NCBI GenBank assembly: GCA_030248295.1
Contig: JASANH010000041.1
Location: 62,001-126,000, forward strand
Length of the DNA: 64,000 nt
Source of the DNA: Mesodorylaimus sp. YZB2_4
Lineage: Eukaryota; Nematoda; Enoplea; Dorylaimida; Dorylaimidae
Reading direction: 5' to 3'
Under the pieces are notes generated by a model. That model saw nothing but the letters and a program-made list of their open reading frames with translations, had not been told where the DNA came from and searched no databases. Made by a program: the position numbers and the translations under genes. Positions 11,209 to 20,959 of this stretch are shown here, piece after piece; position 1 is the first letter of the stretch; each line of letters begins with the position of its first letter.

Positions 11209-11874
11209 ATGGTTCGGTTTGGATTACTCTCGAAAATGGTCAACGATAACGATAGCTCGTCTGGCGAAAATGGCGACGATGAATGCACAAAATGTGACAA
11301 GACATTTTGTTCGAAATATTCATTGAGGCGTCACATGAAATCTGTTCATGGAAAGCGAGCGCGGACCAGTACTGTTTATGGTAGCAAGGATGGTGATAGC
11401 GAAGAAGCGGATGGCGGCGGAGACAATGACGATGACGATGAAATAGAACCATCCAATAAAATTTGGCTGACATTCTTGAAACGGATCTTGCGTAATTGGA
11501 GGGAAGATGATGATTTTCAAATGCCAGAAACGAAAGATGATTTTCTAAACCTCAAAGATCAAGTCCGAGAGGAGTTGTACAGTCAAACGGTCAAACTTTT
11601 GAACGACTACAATGCACTGGTCGATTCTCCAATATATAAAAAGATTCGAGTCACTGAAGATCGCCTATTACAATTGATGGATGACGAAGATAGTGATGAT
11701 CAGCAAGAAGCCTTCCAAACGGCCTTCGATCAGAGGAAAACATTGCTATTGAATTTTTTGAATGACAACCTAGATGTAGTTGAAAATTATGCGGAAACAT
11801 CAGACAGTGAAGAGGAAGATGGAGAAGAAGAAGAAGAAGAGGACAGTGATCAATTCACCCAACTGATTTTATAA
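11209..11874 (+). CDS. Single C2H2 zinc-finger protein carried by the foldback element (221 aa)
   Basis: This is an uninterrupted frame. The finger CTKCDKTFCSKYSLRRHMKS followed by VH lies at about residues 26-48, with spacing C-x2-C-x12-H-x4-H. A basic HGKRAR segment follows, then an acidic linker rich in Asp and Glu (about 65-85). A helical central region (about 85-190) and a very acidic C-terminus (SEEEDGEEEEEE) complete it. Starts at residue 1 or at the internal Met 10 are both possible. An AATAAA at 11938-11943 follows the stop by 64 nt. The gene is the only long frame in the element and remains open while many neighbours are broken, which suggests recent activity or selection. A DNA-binding role at the repeated arm motifs is inference. 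Confidence 0.8.
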   Translation: MVRFGLLSKMVNDNDSSSGENGDDECTKCDKTFCSKYSLRRHMKSVHGKRARTSTVYGSKDGDSEEADGGGDNDDDDEIEPSNKIWLTFLKRILRNWREDDDFQMPETKDDFLNLKDQVREELYSQTVKLLNDYNALVDSPIYKKIRVTEDRLLQLMDDEDSDDQQEAFQTAFDQRKTLLLNFLNDNLDVVENYAETSDSEEEDGEEEEEEDSDQFTQLIL

Positions 11875-11937
11875 AACTACTGTGCACAAACATTAATACC
11901 TTGATATTCAATCATGATCAATATTTATGTTTCTTTT

Positions 11938-11943
11938 AATAAA
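11938..11943 (+). promoter_or_regulatory. Polyadenylation signal AATAAA
   Basis: This is an exact AATAAA 64 nt after the stop of the zinc-finger gene. It lies just before the right minisatellite starts. Confidence 0.6.
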
Positions 11944-11950
11944 TAGCTAC

Positions 11951-12592
11951 TCACCTGCTAACATGAGCAGCTCCCCCGCTAACATGAGCAGCTCCCCCGC
12001 TAACATGAGCAGCTCCCCCGCTAACATGAGCTGCTCCCCGCTAACATGAGCTGCTCCCCGCTAACATGAGCAGCTCCCCCGCTAACATAAGCAGCTCCCC
12101 CGCTAACATGAGCAGCTCCCCCGCTAACATGAGCAGCTCCCCCGCTAACATGAGCTGCTCCCCGCTAACATGAGCTGCTCCCCCGCTAACATGAGCAGCT
12201 CCCCCGCTAACATGAGCTGCTCCCCGCTAACATGAGCTGCTCCCCCGCTAACATGAGCAGCTACCCCGCTAACATGAGCAGCTCCCCCGCTAACATGAGC
12301 TGCTCCCCGCTAACATGAGCAGCTCCCCCGCTAACATGAGCTGCTCCCCCGCTAACATGAGCTGCTCCCCCGCTAATATGAGCTGCTCCCCCGCTAACAT
12401 GAGCAGCTACCCCGCTAACATGAGCAGCTCCCCCGCTAACATGAGCAGCTCCCCCGCTAACATAAGCAGCTCCCCCGCTAACATGAGCTGCTCCCCGCTA
12501 ACATGAGCTGCTCCCCCGCTAACATGAGCAGCTACCCCGCTAACATGAGCAGCTCCCCCGCTAACATGAGCTGCTCCCCGCTAACATAAGTA
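11951..12592. repeat. Minisatellite, unit about 20-21 bp (right block)
   Basis: About thirty copies of GCTAACATGAGCAGCTCCCC occur, with variants AGCTGCTCC and a variable C run. They are inverted relative to the left block, which has only about nine copies. The imbalance shows array expansion after the arms formed. A frame encoding a seven-residue repeat (SPANMSS) runs through it but is a by-product of the unit length. Confidence 0.9.
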
Positions 12593-13437
12593 GAGCCCCC
12601 CTAAGGTACAAAGTGAACGCCCTGACTGGATTTGTAGGAAACTGGCATGGTGTATGCTCTCACATTTGCCGCTCACCTGATAAAATGGAAAGGTCCTCAC
12701 AAAGTAGGAGCTACTCCTGCTACCAAAGTGCTGCTCTGCCATAAAATGAGCAGATCCAAACAGTTCCCACCAAGGAGGACCTGCTCTTGCCAAGAAATGA
12801 GCACCTCTGAGCAGCTCTCCACCAAGGAGGAGCTGCTCCTGCGACAAAATGAGCAGCTCCGAGCTGCTCCTCACCAAGGAGGAGCTGCTCTTGTCACTAA
12901 ACGAGCAGCTCTGAGTGCTCCGCTGTAGGTTTCGATGACATGTATGTCTGCGCGTTCAAATAATCCATTGTCTTCACTGTGCACACTCGACCCTCTTTCT
13001 AAACTGCCCCCGTGGCGCAACTGGTAGAACGTTCGACTTCCAGTCGGGCGAGGCGGGTTCGATTCTTAGCGGGCGCAAAACTTTCCACTTTTCTTAAATA
13101 ATTGTTCATCAATGGTTGATTAAACACTTGTGATATGATAAGAAGATCATGTGGCGCGATTGGAGCTTGCATTACTGACTGGTCGATGATAAGGTTCAGC
13201 TAATGACTAGATACTGATAAGGTTCAGCTAATGACTGATAAGGGGGCTTACAGTGATAAGAAGGGTCTCAAAGGACTGACGAATGGGTACTTATTAGGGT
13301 GGTAAGCTAATTAAGGCCCTGCGGGGCTTGGCTTAAGGCTAATGGTCTGTGGCTGAGGGGTGATAATAAGCTGGTATGATAAGCTGGGGGCTTCGCCCGC
13401 AGCTAGCTGCGCCAGCACGACGCACACATATACTACT
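12589..13437 (-). repeat. Right inverted arm of the foldback element
   Basis: This is the complement of 10011-10858 with few substitutions. The outermost bases read ATACTACT and are followed directly by the target duplicate GTAGAC. It contains the second tRNA-like unit. Confidence 0.85.
13006..13076 (+). tRNA. tRNA-like sequence, predicted anticodon TCC (right arm copy)
   Basis: Same sequence as the left arm copy on the opposite strand: A box GTGGCGCAACTGG, B box GGTTCGATTC, loop CTTCCAG and a broken T stem. A TTTT that could end pol III transcription lies about 15 nt downstream. It is transcribed outward, away from the zinc-finger gene. Confidence 0.6.
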
Positions 13438-14021
13438 GTAGACAATTCACTGTCATGGACAGAACATTCAAACAAGCGAATGGCGCCAAATTTAAACTAA
13501 GACATTCTCAACATGACAGCTTAGGGCAAAAGTATTAGCGAAAAGACAAAAATATGTGTATTTATATTTTAATACATTCATAATATTTATTTACAAGTAT
13601 GTTGATGTTCTTGAAATCATTGTTTTTGTTGTTGCAGACAACATTATTTGTTTCGCAGTCATCGCAGGCATAGGATTGAACAGGTTTATTTGCGGTTTAT
13701 TATTTATTCAATTTATTATAAAGTGAAAATACTCACTTGCGAAACGACCAGGCTAGCTGAGGTTTTCCTTCAGCATGGGGCATTACCACTGGTTTTCCCC
13801 GTTCAGGTGCTGGCACATCCTTCTCGATCTTCTTGTACGCCCCAGTCATACCCGTCTTCTCCAGACGTCGCATTTCTATTGAGTGACTCGTTTCTGGTAA
13901 ACCTGCTTCCACTGGTGGATCTGCTTTCTTATGGTCGCTTGGCAAAAAAAGCGTCGCCCTCACGTTACATGATGCAATCTGTCGAAAACTTCGATTCGAG
14001 ACAAGACATTATGGGCAGCGT

Positions 14022-14405
14022 GTGGAAGGGGTTCAGAAGCGAGATCAGTTAGTATCGTACTGGGATCACTCAGTGATCACTACTCGTAAGCCTCGTCATA
14101 ATCGCCCTGATATCGTGCTTGTCGATAATTCGGAGAAAGTTACGTACGTGATGGAAGTTTCCGTATCCGGGCATTCCCATCTTGTTTACCAAGCACGAAG
14201 AAAGTATGCCAAGTATGCGAATAACTCGAATCTGTGTAGATCAAGAACTTGATGCAGAGGGCAGATTTCCCAGTGAAAACAACCCAGCGCGCAAGCTGGT
14301 TGATTGTCACGAGAATCTAGATGATCACGTCGCACCTGAGGATCGAGCGGACTATGAAAAAGCGAAAGACGAGATTCTGGCTCTGACGTCTGAACAGAAA
14401 TTGTA
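14022..14405 (+). pseudogene. Retroelement-type endonuclease fragment (PD-(D/E)XK-like)
   Basis: The frame contains YWDHSVITTRKPRHNRPDIV, then a short gap, then VTYVMEVSVSGH. This is the RPD...EV arrangement commonly found in the C-terminal nuclease region of non-LTR retroelement proteins. A frame change near 14245 leads to a second piece (NPARKLVDCHENLDDHVAPE) ending at a donor-like GTAAGT at 14404. It lacks any reverse transcriptase upstream, so it is a relic. Exon-like frames continue at 14510-14830, with INQLRQENYLKAVLFNGETI among them, but no family could be named for them. Confidence 0.45.
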
Positions 14406-14884
14406 AGTGCATTTTAAAATGCGTCCCAGAATTATTGTTCGCACAGTTTACTCTAGCCCAGCCTAGCCTAGCCCAGGAAACAATAATTTAGTGCACTGTT
14501 CTCCTTCCAGCACGCCCATGAGATGGAAGCCCGAATTGCTGGATGGAAAATCGATCGTGGCGCTGGCCAGCAAGCTCTATCACGTAATCAGGAAAATTAA
14601 GAAAGGAGTTATCTGGAAGGTCAAAGAGGTTTAGAAGATCAATCAACTACGCCAGGAAAATTATCTGAAAGCCGTTCTGTTCAACGGAGAGACAATCACC
14701 GAAAACAAAGGCTTCAAGCTTTGCAAGAAAACCTCTCGAGTGTTTTCGACTAAAATTGTGAAAGTTGGGGTCACTGGGTTTCACGTAAAACAAGTGGTTT
14801 CACCATCCGGCGTACATACAACCTCCCTCGATTTGTAAGTGCACATTTTTCTTTCCGCCAAAAACACGATTTTTGATTAAAAAA

Positions 14885-15460
14885 TTAGATCCAAGTCGTT
14901 CGATATGCTTTATTTTTCTTGTGTACAATGGCCTTCGCGCTCACTACGGCGCGCCCAACTTGTTGGGAAATAGTCGGAGATGGAGGGGGGCGATTAGAAT
15001 AACCGGCTCGTTCCCATTCTTTATTTTCTCCTACTTCTATCGAAGGAATTTGTTGGTCGGGTCGGGGAGACGGGGTTTGATTACCGACCAACAAATGGCT
15101 CATCACGACTGGGGGCACGCTGATCGAGTGCCAACCGCGGGGTAGCGAACATTTCTTATGGGTTAGGAATCCGATCGAAGCGGAGATGATCAGAACGATT
15201 TGTAGGCCCACTAAAACGATCAATGCGTAATCCTTGACGCCGAATCGTTGGTCGTCATTCCGGGTATCCTTTTTCTGCACGCCAGTTTCAAATGTCGTCG
15301 GCTTTGGATTGGTTTGCGCTATCGACAACGACCAGGTGTTCAGGGTGCGGGTCGTGCTGGTCCCGATTGTAGCAGTTAAAGCACCAGGCGCGTCTTTTTT
15401 CTCCGCGTCATTGCTACTGGGGGCCGAAAGTCGCGAAAAATCTAAAAAAAATGGTAACAT
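14885..15460 (-). CDS. Predicted single-pass membrane protein, Ser/Thr-rich ectodomain
   Basis: This is an open frame of about 191 residues. A Ser/Thr/Asn-rich segment (about 10-65) precedes a clear membrane span, DYALIVLVGLQIVLIISASI (about 77-99). A His/Pro-rich cytoplasmic-type tail (PPVVMSHLL, PSPRPDQQIP) follows. The first exon with a signal peptide is not clear; a candidate (MHLFFILASL) lies near 15706. It lies next to the membrane-protein gene at 16400-17140 and shares its layout (short ectodomain, T/S linker, one span, tail) but no obvious sequence. The function is unknown. It could be a surface protein of a virus-like element or of the host. Confidence 0.45.
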   Translation of the reverse strand: MLPFFLDFSRLSAPSSNDAEKKDAPGALTATIGTSTTRTLNTWSLSIAQTNPKPTTFETGVQKKDTRNDDQRFGVKDYALIVLVGLQIVLIISASIGFLTHKKCSLPRGWHSISVPPVVMSHLLVGNQTPSPRPDQQIPSIEVGENKEWERAGYSNRPPPSPTISQQVGRAVVSAKAIVHKKNKAYRTTWI

Positions 15461-16399
15461 TCTAGTTGGTCACACGCACTACGCGGGTCTTTTCTTTTCC
15501 CCGCCCACCTACCGTTCCGAGCTCTTGTCTGATGAGAGTCGGCTAGCTGTCTTGCTGGCTGGAAGGTAGCTTTTTTTTTCGAAATTGACGATGTTTCGGA
15601 TTGACATAGACACCATTTCGCGTAGGCCAGGTGTTGAGTGGCTAGCGACGTCGGCCTGCTCAGAGGGAAACGTTCTTGAGGCTTGCTAAAATGAAGAAAA
15701 GATGCATTTTCCGAGGTGTCTCGCAAACAAACGACAATAGTTCAGTGAGCACTGACCTAAATCGCGGAGTTTCTCGTTTCGTTCTAACATTCGTTATTGT
15801 GGATAGGGATCCACGCGTCCTGCCGACTGCTGCTGCTGCAACCGCCACTGAGGAATTTAGAATTTAGGCTGTTGTAAAATCGATCGTCGTTGTCATCGTC
15901 GTTGCGTTTCTCGTCCTCGGCGTCGCGTTGCTCATACTTTTAGTACTAGGCCATGATAATGATGGAGGATAATTCCTTTCCATTGCGCACCCCCTCTCGC
16001 TGATTTCCCTCGTCAGGCAATATAGCTACGTAACCGTCCGTCTCCTTTTTGTTGCGTCTTCGCCTACTGTATACAGTACGATTCAAAACATAGCTTGATT
16101 CACTTTATGTTCCCCGAGCTATAGCCTCCTGGCACCACCACGCGCCCCGTGACTGCGCAATATTCGAGATCGACCCTCCCCGGGCTATAACCACCCTCCA
16201 AGGACCAACCCCCTTAAACCAGACAACCCCCTCAGACAGCCCCTAGGGGGGTAGCCGCCAGCCAGCTGACGCGCCACCCAGCCACGCACCACCGCTGCTA
16301 GGGGGACGCCGCCCCGCCATCTAGCAGACGTCGTCGGACTTCTTTAGGGGCTGTATTCCTAGAGTTGCCACGTTAAAACGCTACCGATTTTAGTATGTA

Positions 16400-17140
16400 C
16401 TATGTTGCTTTCACTCACTTGAAAGCCAGGATTGATGATTACCATGGGTGCCCCGCCATCATTTTGAGAAGATGGATGAAACCTGGTGTCAATGGTTGGA
16501 GTAGAAAAAAGTGAATTTAGGCAGACCAAGTTTCACTTACTTCCTTTTTAAGATGATAAAAGCCAAGACACCAATGTCCACTAGTGCTACAGCACCAAGT
16601 ACTGATCCCGCAATAATTGTGGTTCTGGAAGGAAAACTTGTTGACCTAAATAAAAATCGAACAAATTAAAATTACGTTTGTTTGGTCTCTATTTGTGCGG
16701 TGCTGATACTTTCTGCTGTGGTCGACAAAATAATATCGGAAGTAGTAGGTGGCAAGGTGTTTGTTGTGCCAGAACAGTCTATGGCCATAGGAAGGCACGC
16801 GCACAGTCCCTGATCCGTCACTCTAATGGGTCTTCTCTCGTTAGCCCAGGCTGAGCAGTCTGTCACAGTCGATCCATGGTCGAGGATGATACTTCAAAAA
16901 GTATTGGAGCAAGTTTCTTTCTAAACAGCAGCGCAAGAGATACTTCCGCGACATTGAATTTCTGTTTTGCCGCAGCAGCAGGCAGCCGAAGCCGTACCAA
17001 TAAAAATACTGATCAAGTTAATCATTTGTCGAAAATGCATTTGTGTTAAGGCCTTATATGCGTTTGGTTGGTTCCTTTTTGTGAGTACTTGAGGAGACGC
17101 AAAATATTTTCTAGTTTTATTCAAAATGTCAGCCATTTTA
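16400..17140 (-). pseudogene. Small signal-peptide/TM protein gene, copy A (paralogue at 56334-57150)
   Basis: The minus-strand order is a signal-like segment (MINLISIFIGTASA) followed by a Cys cluster (CCCGKTEIQC, about 16940-17040). Next come ILDHGSTVTDC and the motif ANERRPIRVTDQGLCACLP (16760-16880), then a Ser/Thr-rich linker. After a short intron there is a membrane span, GSVLGAVALVDIGVLAFIIL (about 16560-16615). Two in-frame stops sit between the Cys cluster and ILDHG (near 16920 and 16890) unless they are spliced out. The copy near 56.4 kb has the same order and the shared motif NER-x-P-x8-LC-x-CLP. It lies beside DNA polymerase B exons on the same strand. No known family was recognised. 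Confidence 0.55.
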
Positions 17141-17689
17141 TAGAGACTGGCAGGACATGACGATGATGAACACTTTCAGGTACACCAGCAGATCGCAACA
17201 TGGTTATAAATTTTTTAATGTACATGGGAGCGTGTGTGGGTATTGAATTCAAAACGTATCGTAAATAACCAATAACATAATAAGGCCTTTGGATCTCGTC
17301 GGAACAGGCGAATGACCATCTCGACCCCCGGAATCATATATTTACAAATCGCGACCAGACCTTGCCTTAGAACCGTCAATGTTCAGCCCACCGATGAGGG
17401 CTAGGCATTGAGACACTAGGCCACGTGGTTAAGGGCGCCCTTAAGCACAGAGTTGATTGACTTAGCTAAAGAAAGCACTAGACTAATACCACTACTGATT
17501 TCAGAACTGCCCGGGGATCGTGTTCGGTCCTCCCTATAATCTAAGCCGTGCTGACCCAGAGACTTATTTTAGGATACCTTACTCTAGATGTCGTTTCACT
17601 AGAAATTAAAACTGAAGGCACCACCTACAGAATTTCGTAGTAACCCATAGCCTCAGGGTCATACCTATGAAAGCTTCTAATGAAAAAAT

Positions 17690-18546
17690 TTAGTTATAGC
17701 CATGCGGGTACGAAATAAACGTGTCCCAGTCAATGTATCGCTTATCATTGAGCAAGCAGAACGTTTTCGTCACTGATCGCTGTTTCATCGTGGCTGTCCT
17801 CTTATTTCGAATGATTTCATTGCGATATTGAATGGTGATTTTTTCTTCGTATTCGCCCCGAATCAGCAAGTCGAGCACGGGTTGAGTGAGAATATCCACG
17901 ATCTGGCTGTTCAAACGGAACCTTTTCAGTTTGAAAATGACGCCCGTGCTGCCGTCAGGCTTTGCTACACGGAGGGCATAAGATTTGGCCTAATGTATGG
18001 AGAAACTTTAGAATAAAATGAGGCAGAGGCTGATTCTATAAGGCCGCATACTCCTGTTCACCATAACTGGTCGATGTATGCGCCCCGATTAAACTTTTCG
18101 ATCGTCTTGGGTGTGAGCTGCAAATGAATGAGACCAAGTCACTTTAGTCAAACACTGATACAGCAAAGCTCGAATGAGCAACCTGTCTGAGAATGTTTCC
18201 AGTCGGGAACAGGATAGGCTTGTCCTCCGGGAATGCCGTGATTACGCTGGAAATAAAAGTGTTTCATGGAAGCGATGATTTTCGGCGAAAAAATCGCCGG
18301 GATTACCTGTCCGTGTCGCAGTACAATATCACGGCACCAGACTCGTGGGCAGCCTTGAGCGCATGAAATGGGGCTATTCGCCCAGCTACATATCTGAAAA
18401 CCGGGCAGTACTGTAGAACAAGGCGTAAAATCCGATTTCTTACATTCCTGGCTTATAATGGTTACATTCACATAGTCTTCCGGGTCCTCTACTTTACTTT
18501 CTTTGTAGCGGACCATCGCCATGTCTTCGTTAATAACGTGCACATC
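17690..18546 (-). pseudogene. Protein-primed DNA polymerase B (Polinton/adintovirus type), C-terminal exons
   Basis: Exons on the minus strand are about 18546-18452 (VINEDMAMVRYKES...DYVNVTIIS), 18393-18307 (RIAPFHALKAAHESGAVILY and CDTD), 18246-18183, 18117-about 18066 and about 17965-17690. The catalytic motif C (YCDTDS) is split by an intron inside its Ser codon, and the downstream exon opens with VITAFPEDKPILFPTGN. The last exon has YALRVAKPDGSTG and a basic C-terminal part. Order and spacing fit family B polymerases of Polintons. Two exon junctions do not close in phase, so this copy may be dead. Exonuclease and palm motif A exons were not found upstream. Confidence 0.7.
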
Positions 18547-19199
18547 CTATACGCTCAAATTCGGACTCGTTAGCATTTTATATGGAGGATGAAAAATCTG
18601 TGACATATTTGGTTATTCAAGTTGCTAGGGGGAGGAGGCTTTTTCTTAAAATCTTGATTGTGTGTACAGACCCATGCGCAAGCTCTTTCCTGATTTCGCA
18701 AGTCCTGAAAAGACGAGATTTAGGAGGCGAGATTCAGAGACGAGATCCAGAAGATATACAAGGGTCAGACGCCGCTCATGTCCACTAAGGAGAGAGAGAG
18801 AAAGACTTATCATAAAATTAAGACTGCAAAGTACATAGCACTGTATTGGGACATCTATGCACAGAACTGAAAAAGTAACAAACATAGCGAGATCGATTTT
18901 TATACAGCTAATTTCGATCGATAAGACCAGCTAGAAAAACGCGAAACGTAACTAAAATACCATACAAAGAAAATTTGTAAAATGTTAAGCCGGAATTCGA
19001 TTACAGGAGCATTAGGTTAGAATTGCGGGGCCCAGACCCGAAGATGGGGCGTGGTCAGACTCATGTCTAGGGTCTGAAAGATGTCCTCCCAGGTAAGTTA
19101 TAAAAAAAAGACTGTTCAGATAAGATCAGTAGGATTTTAGACTTCACGCTAATTTCGGAGGATTGCCCCAGCGAGTCGGTAGAGAGCTCAGAAATCTTT

Positions 19200-19560
19200 C
19201 TTACTGTTTAGTAAAAGAATTTGTCCCAGTGAGTGCAGTTCTCACCGGGAAAGCGAGACTTGTACTTGACTTCGACGATTCGAGGAGCCAGAAGATTTGG
19301 AGGGCCTCCGAAAAAATAAGGATTTGGTGAACGATTTGCTGTGGTCGGTGGCGGTATGACCAATGAATGCAGTTGTATGATTGGAACTTGAGCCGCCGTA
19401 ATCTCCAATGGGTAGGATGATTTCGCCCAGGCGGCACAGGGACAAAAAAGGAATTTTAAAATCCACCCGCGTTCGCCGATGGAACTTGACAGTAGAAGGA
19501 AGGCACTGAGGGCTGATTGTTGGCCGGTGAAAGGATGATGACCGATTCTGCGACAAGCAG
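19200..19560 (-). other. Unassigned open frames between polymerase and thymidine kinase
   Basis: Two overlapping minus-strand frames of 66-104 residues are present, rich in Ser, Pro and Arg. One contains PPTTANRSPNPYFFGGPP. No domain was recognised and neither frame has an obvious start with splice-consistent neighbours. It could be an exon of an element gene or non-coding. Confidence 0.25.
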
Positions 19561-19954
19561 GACCATTATAAAAATTTTGAAAAAAGTTTTCGAAATAAAT
19601 TAGAACGAGGTGATAACATAAGGCGATAACAAGAACGAGTCACGGATCCTTCCTGCTTGAATAAAGTAGCCCCTGCCTAGGTGACCGGAAGGTGATGTGA
19701 GCCTACTGTATTGTCCCGACGTTCATGTCTGCAAAGTTATCCATTTTCGAACTACGGCTCAGTCAAAAATAGTTTTATGATCGATCGTGAATTTATATGA
19801 TATTTAAAATCAGGCAACGTCACATACTCTGCGTGCTTACAATAACTTTTTTTCATTCAGCATTCCTACTCGCTCAAGTAGCCTCATTTGGATTTTGCTG
19901 AGGATAGCATGCTTGGCAGGGAGCCTTGTCCCTGAAAAAAGGGGCTTTTGCCCG

Positions 19955-20609
19955 TTAAGAAGCGTAGGGTGCAGGGGTAGATTCTGCTAACTTGTCCAGA
20001 CCTCGGACCATATTTTCAGTGTCGGTTTTGTTAATCTTGTCCGCGAAGCTTGCTCTTTTCCCGCACACCTGACACACCGCCTTCAGGTTGATCACCCTCT
20101 CTGATTTGGGCGCCATGCGGAGGATGTGATCAAAGCCTACTCGACCCATGGCCTGATCTAAACTGGCTATTATAACGTGAACTCCGGGGTAGGCCAGGCG
20201 GTCGGAGACGTCGCTAATGTCGTCGAAAAAGTGCCCTAAAAAAAACATGGTCTCCACGAGCTATGCTTCTTCTTCCCTAACGGGGCAGGTACCTTCATCT
20301 ATGCCGACAACTTCGGATCGCCCGAGATCTGCCATTCTCTTGCTCAGAGTTTCTGTTTCCAGATGGGCAGTCACCACGAGACCCGATTGAGTCACCACTT
20401 CGCCCTCGCTCGTGCACCTCGTATCGCTAGTATGCTTCACGAGGAGGCATCGCTTTCCGGCGATTCGATGCATATTGCATCTTCTAATAGCTTACTGGTT
20501 TTACCGCTAAAGAAACATTTCGTCCATACAAAGCATTGTACATCAGACTATGTGCCACTTACGTGAACATTGGTCCAATGATAAGAGTGATCGATCCAGC
20601 CATTCTCAT
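19955..20609 (-). pseudogene. Thymidine kinase (type II, TK1-like), three exons, one frame change
   Basis: Exon 1 (20609-20563) ends in TLIIGPMFT. It splices to exon 2 (20516-20293), which begins GKTSKLL and so completes the P-loop across the intron. Exon 2 continues with GKRCLLVKHTSDTRC, LVVTAH and VVGIDEG. A 57-nt intron leads to exon 3 (20235-19955), which has HFFDDISD, VHVIIASLDQ, RVINLKAVCQVCGKRASFAD. These are the kinase Walker A, the DTR loop, the catalytic DEG and the first zinc CxxC of TK1. The second CxxC expected near the C-terminus is absent; the protein ends STPAPYAS. A single-base frame change lies near 20475 in exon 2. It would phosphorylate thymidine in nucleotide salvage. Host TK1 or viral/element cargo are both possible. 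Confidence 0.75.
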
Positions 20610-20689
20610 TCTCCCCTATCGCAGATTGTACAATGAGATGTGCCTGCACGAGTCGCCTTTTTATACGAGGATGATGAGCAAATTTCGTG

Positions 20690-20945
20690 TGATGGTGACA
20701 ATGAGCATTTTCGATTTGTCATGTGAGCAGTCTGCAACATACGATAAGCTATCACGGTAACACGCGATCTGATAAGCGAGCGCGTGACTAGATCTCTGAC
20801 TACTGTGTGCATAGGAAAGGAGGATGGCAAATGCAATGATATTGACCATAAACATTTTAGTTTGTCATGTGAGAAGTCTGGAACGTATGATAAGCTATCG
20901 CGATGACGCTTTTTTTTCCTGAGCGAGCGCGTGACTATGTATATC
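20690..20945. repeat. Tandem duplication upstream of the thymidine kinase
   Basis: Two diverged units about 160 bp apart share TCATGTGAG-AGTCTG-AAC, GATAAGCTATC and GAGCGAGCGCGTGACTA (near 20712-20790 and 20864-20937). They occupy the putative upstream region of the kinase gene. Confidence 0.6.
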
Positions 20946-20959
20946 CCCGACTTGCGGAA

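Larger units (their letters stand above)
10011..13437. mobile_element. Foldback-type element with tRNA-like arms and a C2H2 gene (3.4 kb)
   Basis: The outer ends are AGTAGTATATGTG at 10011 and its complement ending at 13437. They are flanked by the 6-bp direct repeat GTAGAC (10005-10010 and 13438-13443). The inverted arms are about 850 bp each (10011-10858 and 12589-13437). They are nearly identical, with small indels such as a missing repeat of TTAGCTGAACCTTATCA. Inside the arms are minisatellites of opposite orientation, and at the centre is one open gene. A 6-bp duplication and AG-starting termini are also seen in Polintons, while the arm architecture resembles foldback elements. No transposase is present, so mobilisation would be in trans. 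Confidence 0.85.

Noticed and set aside
12315-12506. Open frame with a seven-residue Ser/Pro/Ala/Asn repeat
   Set aside because: It is a by-product of the 20-21-bp minisatellite unit and has no independent coding support.
10885-12592. CRISPR-like array
   Set aside because: The repeats are contiguous without unique spacers and the genome is eukaryotic; they are minisatellites.
10516-12928. Open frames of 90-110 residues in the foldback arms
   Set aside because: They mirror each other on opposite strands, are made of the GAGCAGCTC repeats and show no domain; better explained as arm sequence.
13006-13076. Functional tRNA-Gly
   Set aside because: The T stem is disrupted and the unit is duplicated within transposon arms, so it is called tRNA-like only.
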